A stretch of DNA of 64,000 nt, from NCBI GenBank assembly GCA_963969495.1, contig OZ018317.1:218216651-218280650 (forward strand), written 5' to 3'. The DNA is from Ceratothoa steindachneri (lineage: Eukaryota > Arthropoda > Malacostraca > Isopoda > Cymothoidae). This document shows, one piece after another, positions 57,643 to 64,000 of the stretch (within the stretch, counting starts at the first letter, position 1; every line of letters begins with the position of its first letter). The position numbers and the translations under genes were made by a program. A model generated the notes under the pieces. It had not been told where the DNA came from. It was given only the letters and a program-made list of their open reading frames with translations, and did no database searches.

Positions 57643-57920
57643 TTAAAATTCAGAGCGTACAAAACCAGGGTACCCGATGGATTACAGGTACTAGGTGGAT
57701 GGACATGAGAATGCAAGTAGAATTACATAGGGAAGTAAGAATGAAACCGGTCAATATAGTGTTACATGAGAGGGTAGTGGAAATCTGGAGAAAGAATGAG
57801 GAACAGCTGAGAAATGGCTGGGAGGACAGACTGAGACTAAGAAAGGGAATCGAAATGAAACTTGAATTCCTTAGTAGCAAAAAAATGATAAGAACGGATC
57901 CAGTTCCAAGGTTTGTGTAA
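57643..57920 (+). pseudogene. Jockey-like RT C-terminal fragment
   Basis: IQSVQNQGTRWITGTRW and PVNIVLHERVVEIW match the post-palm region of Jockey-like RTs (the VQN.ALRWI..TRW type). About 90 codons, ending in a TAA. Its joint with the I-like tail at 57,642 makes a chimeric junction. Confidence 0.6.
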
Positions 57921-58929
57921 GCCTGAGACTAATAGGAGAGATAAAATCGGTTTATACAGAAAATGGAACTTATACAGAATGGGTGAAATCCAATTCAATA
58001 TCGATTATTTAATCGAAAGAAAAAGAGTAGGAAGTGAGAAGAAATAAAAGGAAAGGACCATCCAGTCACCTGGAAACTACACACACACTTCCTCACTAAC
58101 ACATTCCTACACCTACTTCTAATTTCAACATTACATTGTCATATCTACCGCTAAATTCTACCTTCATACACCTTAAAAACCCTAAGACTCCTCCTAAAAC
58201 TAAAACCAAATGGAACGAAGAGGACACCGCAAGAATTTGCCCAGAAAATATTCACCCACCTTCTAATCATCCCCATCAAATGCCTAGAAGTGCTGACAGG
58301 ATATGTCCTAATATGCCGCGAGAACAAAGAAGTGGAACAACTGCTATCCTATGCATGAAGCATCACCTTCAATAAACTAGACCTTTAAGCGAAAACGCCA
58401 CCCCAGATCACCGCCAGTTGGGGGTATGGTATGTGGAAAAATTGAGCCCTGGGTTGGAACACATAACAACAAGAAATAAAAGAAGAATTAGAACGAAGGC
58501 AGCCATGGTTGAAGATACAGGAAATAATTAAATTTAGAGAACACTCACATTAAAAGTCGTGCGTGAAAACACTGAAGTGGCCTCCAAGATTATAGAGAAA
58601 CGACTCGTTGCATTCTGCACGAAGATCCTTCGAGCCAAATACAAATAGATGCTTTCATAAATAACCAAATATTCTTCTTGCCGCAACGAAATCAACCACG
58701 TATAATGAACATAGTGAACCAGAGATTCGAAGAAAATGGGAAGCAAAACTAGAAAATCTAAATAGATAAGGAGCATTTCCCTAAGAGAACATACACCGGG
58801 TCTATCTACATAATTCAATCACCCGAAAAGGAAAAGCAGGATATATGTACGTGTAGACGAAAACAGAACGAGAGAAATAAGAAACGCTAATTCCAACCAC
58901 CCGAGGCTACAGGAATAAGAATAAATTAT
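57921..58929. other. Unresolved spacer
   Basis: May contain the 3' UTR of the previous fragment and the 5' part of the next LINE copy. Frames at 58136-58375 (+) and 58534-58818 (-) have no known motif. Confidence 0.35.
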
Positions 58930-60420
58930 AATATTTTTAAAAATTGGACCCAGATATTATACTAATATCAGGACATAGAATAGACTTAGAGGTGTAAAGG
59001 ATGAAATATGGGACTATAAGTCATAGCAACTTCTCTTTCAAGAGAGAGATTCTACGGAGCCGCCATTGCGATAAAATAAGTGAACTACGGACGCAAATGG
59101 GACTAATAGAATAATACGCTGTAATAGAAATAAAACTCGAACTTACCAGTCTCTATAATAACAACGGGATATCAACATTTAAGGAGAGATGGCCTCCCGA
59201 TTCCTAACTTTACAACATTATTCAACAATAGAAAATCTGTTGTTTTATTATGAGAGATAAACGTAAAACGCAAATAAAATAGATATACGAGCACAAACAA
59301 TGAGGGCATTCACCTGAAGGCGATGCAAAATAAGGGAATGCTTCAAAGACTAGGGGTCGGAATTCCCAACTACATCAACAACAACGTAGTATCAAAACGA
59401 GATATAGTTGCCTGTCGAATTTCAACCTGCCCTTTAATTACCATTTAAAACCCATGGTTTCCTGAATCAGCAACCACATAGCATCCCAGCCAACAGTTAC
59501 CCAGCTCCCAATACAGAAGCCATCCAATGAATGGAAATCTTATCATCAGACAAACTGGACGAAATATAAAGAGATCCTTAGAGAATATGAACCGAAGGTA
59601 TTCAACGAAATAATACTTGAAGAAATTGAAGAAGAGCTCCCAGACATGAGAGAAGCTTCTGTAAACGCAGATTAATGAGGTAATCCCTAAAATAATCCAT
59701 ATAATAATCCAGAACTTCAGATGGTCACCTGAAACGATTGCTAAGAACGTGTAAATAAGAGTGATTTCAGAACAGATACGGCGAGATGGACCAACCAGAG
59801 AACTATACATCGATCTAAGAATAAAAAAGAGAGCTCACGTTGATGATTATTGAAAAGAGTATTCAGAGAATACCGGAAGGATGTTTTTTAGGATCAGAGA
59901 CGAAGAAAATGAAAACTTTGACATTGATTTTGAAAATGAGATTATAGAACTGAAACAAAGAATCGAAAGAACAAACACACTCTCACAACATTGTCGAAAC
60001 AAATAGGAACATCAACGAATGAATTGACGAGGTCATCACGACTGAAGAGCTTATTATAATAAAAAGCAGCTTTAAGCAAAAAGCACCAGGGGCATCAGGA
60101 CTCACAAGGAAAAAATACATAGAAGCGACTAACATCTTGGAAGGGTTAAAGAATGTTTAAATGCGTTCCTGAATACAGGCTACTTTCCCGAAGACCTGAA
60201 AGTGGTGATAATGATTTTCATACCAAAGGCTGAAAAATCACCTTGTCGGGTAGAAAATTACCAACCTATTTCACTACTGGATTTCATCAGGAAAGTATAT
60301 CAAAAGATATTAAAACGCAGATTGGATTAACACTTAGATTAAACAACCTTTATAATGAGTGCCAATTCAGATTTCGGAAAAAAATGAGCACAGACTGTCA
60401 TAATTTTATATACGGTGGTA
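58930..60420 (+). pseudogene. Jockey-like LINE copy, endonuclease-RT, heavily mutated
   Basis: The endonuclease is recognisable as DPDIILISGHRID (58,945), FYGAAIAIK (59,050), TTGYQHLRRDGLPIPNF (59,165), FNNRKSVVL (59,225) and TSTNNEGIHL (59,295). RT parts: KQKAPGASG (60,080), VVIMIFIPKAEK and VENYQPISLLD (60,205-60,280), FRKKMSTDC (60,370). Nearly every 30 codons there is a stop. The palm is lost beyond 60,420. This is the oldest-looking Jockey-like copy here. Confidence 0.65.
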
Positions 60421-61595
60421 TATAAAATTAGTATTTAGAAGCCTGGTCCAGCACCCCTATATGTGTATATGTACCACTGTAATCCTTCTGTCATTTATAT
60501 AAAATGTATCATTGAATATCCATTTCATTCTTTTTTTTCCCTTTGCTTTGTATAGCTTAGTGCATAAATATTCTTTTGATTTTTTTAAAAACGTTACCCC
60601 TTAATTCTCTTATGGTCGGCAACAATTAATTTCCTTTTCCGTTCATATGAACACGCAGTCGGGTAGAATTAGCTTGTACACCTGCTCGACGTCAGGTCAG
60701 GAATTTCCTTTATCCCGCTTACCCCTTTGACCACTCGCGTGAAAGCCTCCGCTTCCCCAAGTCATTCGTCTTAGGGGATGCCACTTTTCTCCCCTAACTC
60801 CGAAAGTGCCATCTTTTTGGATGGGAGGGATGTAGCAGAATAAGGTCGAAGGGCGACCACGTGCCCTTCTGTACCTACGTGGTCCCGAGATCACCGCATG
60901 GAGCTTTGAAAGCACGACCGAACCAGGGCGAGGGTGTGGCCCACGCTGTATTTGCTTAAGGATCGATTTCATCGTCTCCCATGGCCGCCTTTCAGCCAAC
61001 ATTCCTGCCTTTCCATCATAGATCGATGTTCGTCGAACATTTTACGCCAACGTTATCTCAATCCCCTCCCCCCCCCATCCTAAAGGAGTCACGGACTTTT
61101 ACCCCAAATCGCACGTTTGTATGGAGGCGACAGCCAAGCCACCTAAAGCCACCTCGCCGAGCATCTATATAATCCTTCGACTCGGTTTATTAAGGAGCAC
61201 TAATAAATTTCCACCCCGCGATTGGAGACAACGATGATTTCGATTTGAGGACGAAGGTTATATCGACATCCGTGTACTCTGCCATAGTCAATCGGCGACT
61301 ATCTGACGAGGATTCCCATCTCCGAAGGCCATCTACGTGTGCCCCTCATCTGAAGAGTAAGGTACTCGACTTCCTCCATCGCAGTCATCGTATTTTTGTC
61401 ATTGTCTTCCTTTAGCAACCCCAATGTGTACCAGCTACCTGTTACTCATTGGCCAATTTGCGCTCTGAAATATTTTTTTTAAAAAGGACCCCGCAAAGTT
61501 AATAATAAACCATCCCCACTGGACTCATAACTATTTCCCATTCACTAAGGGTCTTCAACCAACTTCGACCCAAAGCTCAAAAATACATATATATA
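60421..61595. other. No recognisable gene
   Basis: T-rich at 60,520-60,600, then mixed. Frames at 61002-60697 (-) and 60981-61172 (+) have no motif I know. Confidence 0.5.
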
Positions 61596-61611
61596 GAAAG
61601 AGAGAGAGAGT

Positions 61612-61702
<91 letters not shown>

Positions 61703-61709
61703 ACACACA
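61596..61709. repeat. (GA)n microsatellite with short (AC)n end
   Basis: About 100 bp of GA with one TTAGA interruption, then five AC units. Confidence 0.95.
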
Positions 61710-61725
61710 GACAAACGAAGAAGTA

Positions 61726-61962
61726 ATGGAAGTAGAGACAGCCCCAAGAGACATCGATAGTGAGAAAGCTACCCCTGTGTTGCGAAACCGAGAAGAGGAG
61801 CAAGTTGATCCCAGCCCTGAACAAAGAGAAGGAGAAGCTGAAGAACTCACTGTGTTCGATTCTTCGCGTCTGAAGAACGAAGAACGACCCTTCCCGGAGA
61901 GTAACGCCGAGTTAATTCAAGGATTCAAAAGAGGAATTTATAAGTACTTTCTTTCCTTGTAA
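61726..61962 (+). pseudogene. Possible ORF1 N-terminal fragment of a Jockey-like copy
   Basis: 78 codons from an ATG, acidic and Glu-rich, without a motif. It is 5' of an endonuclease of the same strand, and neighbouring frames (61,950-62,140) continue with charged sequence, which suggests ORF1 with a frameshift. Function unrecognised. Confidence 0.35.
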
Positions 61963-62150
61963 CTCGGACGGAGAAAATTTCAAGATCATTACGGACGGCA
62001 ACTTAGAAATACTAAGGGACCTATGCCTTACGGTAAGGAAGGAAGAATTCAAAAAGAAGAGAAGTGGAAGGATGAAGTCGCCAATCGAGTGGGAAACACA
62101 CAAGGCTGAAAGAAGAAGAAGTCTTGAGAGAAAATCCAAATAATGAATAA

Positions 62151-62825
62151 TGGGCCCAAACAAAGAAACTAAAAATAATAATTCACAAGATCGCTGGGTG
62201 GAATGATAAAAAGTTTGCTTTAAGCAATACATATCTAAAGGAAGACCCAGGAATAGTTTTACTTAACGAAATAAATAAGGACCTCGAGATTCATAAGATC
62301 AAATTATTCAATTATACAGTAATAACAAAAAACACTAACGACACAAATTTTAATGGTGTCGCAATTGCGGTACGCAATCACATATATTTCAAGAAACTAA
62401 GAGACCTAGACGAGGCATACCTGGCGATAAGCGTTCGGATTTCAACTGGAAACCTTATCGTAGCGACTGGACACCAACCCCCAAGGAGAGATTATTTACC
62501 CCTCCATAACTTCACCGAAATTTTCGGACACAGAGATCAAGCGGTATTCATGGGGGATTTGAACACCCGGAGCAGAGACCGGGCTCCACCAGAAATTTCA
62601 ACATGGCAGAAAAAAAATCTAGACACAATATTGGAAAGAAGGATAGCAGAACGTATTGACCCCGAGTTTCCGATCTACTTTGGCCGGACCAGAGCCACGA
62701 AGCCCGATATTATCCTAGTTACCCCATATTTACAATTCAACTACCTAATCGAGAAGGGACCTTCATCAAATATCGACCATGAAATGATGATCATAACTCT
62801 CTCCCTCGACCCTGTCGTGGTATGA
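62151..62825 (+). pseudogene. Jockey-like endonuclease domain, one open frame of 224 codons
   Basis: The frame opens after a TAA at 62,148 and runs to the TGA at 62,823 with no Met needed before 62,550. It covers a whole APE-like fold: LLNEINKD (Glu), FNGVAIAVRN, ATGHQPPRRDYLPL, FMGDLNTRS (Asp and Asn), ATKPDII, and IDHEMMIITL (Asp-His). Catalytic residues are preserved, unlike the copy at 17.5 kb. No RT follows after 62,825; the sequence changes to AT-rich spacer, so this is truncated at its 3' side. Confidence 0.72.
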
Positions 62826-64000
62826 CGTTATATTATATCAATACCATATTATATCTATGGGGAAGGGAACAATAACTTAAAGGCGAACCGACAAAGGGAC
62901 GGAACACCAGGAGTTTAGACGGGCTGAGGGCGAGATAAGAGTGCAACGAGGTCAGGTATAATATGGGCAATGGCAACGCTCAAGGTTACTTAAAGAGGCA
63001 TGTACAAAAATATAATTTTATTTACATAAAAATAATGAGAGAATTGCTGGGCAAAATTACATCAGATGAATTAATGGGCAAAATTACACCGGTAAACGAG
63101 GATGGGGGGGGGGGGGAATTGTAGTTAAGAATCAGACTATGAAGTTAAAATGAATGTATTACGGGAGGAGACTATTCAAATGGGGAGAATTATCTCAAAT
63201 GGGTTACTGAAGGGGAAGAGGGGTTGGCTTACGGAGGATTCCGGGTGAGACGTCAGGGTAAGGCTTCACGGATGTCTTCTGCACGTGAGGCGAGGGTGCT
63301 CGGAGTTTCTGAGCGGGATGTTAAAGTGATGACGGTTCTCCAAAAAGGGGAAGGGGGGCGGTAACGTCCGGTCCAGGGGAGAGTATTTCGGCCACCCGAA
63401 ACGAAGGGCGGACGAGGAGGGCTTTGACAGGAGCTGATGAGTGAAATGTGAAAAATCGCTCGGTAGCGATCGTTAAATGGAATTACCTCACTGGCTGGGG
63501 CTAATTCCAATACACAAATAGTTCGTTCGTCACTTTGCTTTGTTGTTAGCACCTGACTTGGAACTAGGGGAATCTTCTTGGGTCCGGGCGAGACTTCTCA
63601 ACTCTGTGTCTATCTCATGGGAAACGAGCACTATATATGTCTGAGGCTCTCCCGGCGGGGAGGGGGGGGGTTAGTGGGAAACAGCTCTACTCTCGAATGG
63701 CCTCGAATCTTCTTGCCGAGTCTATTCTAACCCGTGTAAAGGTGAACCATGGTGGACGCGGTTCGAGGCTATCGTTTGTGGAAGGGGGGGGGGAAGGTTA
63801 GGCTTACCAATTTAAGCCTAACAGAACCTTCTACAGCGCATGGAAGTTCCGTGCTGGACAATAAATTCCACGTGGAATTCCCTCACAGACCCTATTCAGG
63901 TAAAATGCCCTCCAAGGAAGTCATTCAGGAACGCTAACTGGGCTGGCTATTCGAAAGATCTGGCAAGACACTAACAAAGAGATTTCAACGAGGCAATCTG
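62826..64000. other. No recognisable gene
   Basis: G-run at about 63,103-63,116 and another at 63,661-63,671. A 62-codon frame at 63749-63937 is unknown. A TATATATG word at about 63,633 might be a TATA box but has no attached gene. Confidence 0.5.

Noticed and set aside
61555..61850. SLSLSL-rich frames near 61.6 kb
   Set aside because: Translation of the (GA)n array on -.
63430..63470. CTGATGAG followed by GAAA, as a hammerhead ribozyme
   Set aside because: No complementary stem II between the two core parts and no flanking stems I or III by eye.

Overview
This 64-kb window looks like a repeat-dominated animal genome, most likely an arthropod and perhaps a crustacean. That guess rests on the mix of transposon families (CR1 with an esterase ORF1, Jockey-like, I-like with RNase H, RTE, Penelope-like, Ty3/gypsy with and without env), on long (TA)n and (GA)n arrays, and on the absence of prokaryotic gene layout. 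I recognise no ordinary host gene, tRNA, rRNA or CRISPR array. Nearly every supportable coding region belongs to a retroelement, and most are decayed.

Layout. 1-4.1 kb: short repeats, then a broken LINE on +. 4.6-9.05 kb: a nearly complete CR1-type LINE on -, with two intact ORFs (SGNH-esterase ORF1; endonuclease-RT ORF2) and a (TTATG)n tail; it is the best candidate here for a recently active element. 9.2-12.6 kb: a decayed errantivirus-like Ty3/gypsy element on -, with RT, RNase H, integrase and env traces. 13.0-19.5 kb: two copies of a Jockey-like LINE on -. The ORF1 of the second copy is split by a complete LTR retrotransposon at 19,920-27,496.

The LTR retrotransposon is the most unusual object. 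It has about 1.36-1.39-kb LTRs, a 5-bp CAGGG target-site duplication and the order gag-PR-IN-RT-RH. Integrase lies upstream of RT, as in the Gmr1 group and unlike ordinary Ty3/gypsy. Its left edge carries a 378-bp tandem duplication of flank plus LTR. A diverged LTR of the same family lies at about 51.9-53.2 kb on -, inside another Jockey-like copy.

28.0-33.1, 38.1-43.3, 43.6-44.4, 46.3-47.2 and 57.4-57.6 kb hold fragments of one I-like LINE family with RNase H. Penelope-like fragments lie at 32.4, 47.3, 48.4 and 54.9 kb, with hammerhead-like motifs near 50.7 and 51.1 kb. 48.8-50.4 kb is an RTE-like remnant. 53.2-54.4, 57.6-57.9, 58.9-60.4 and 62.1-62.8 kb are more Jockey-like fragments. 33.1-37.5, 44.4-46.3, 55.9-57.3, 60.4-61.6 and 62.8-64 kb hold no recognisable gene.

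These genes do not form a pathway. The region is a nest of retroelements from several waves: Jockey-like and I-like copies oldest, Penelope-like and Gmr1-like insertions into them later, and CR1 probably young. Family names rest on motifs read by eye; no database search was run.
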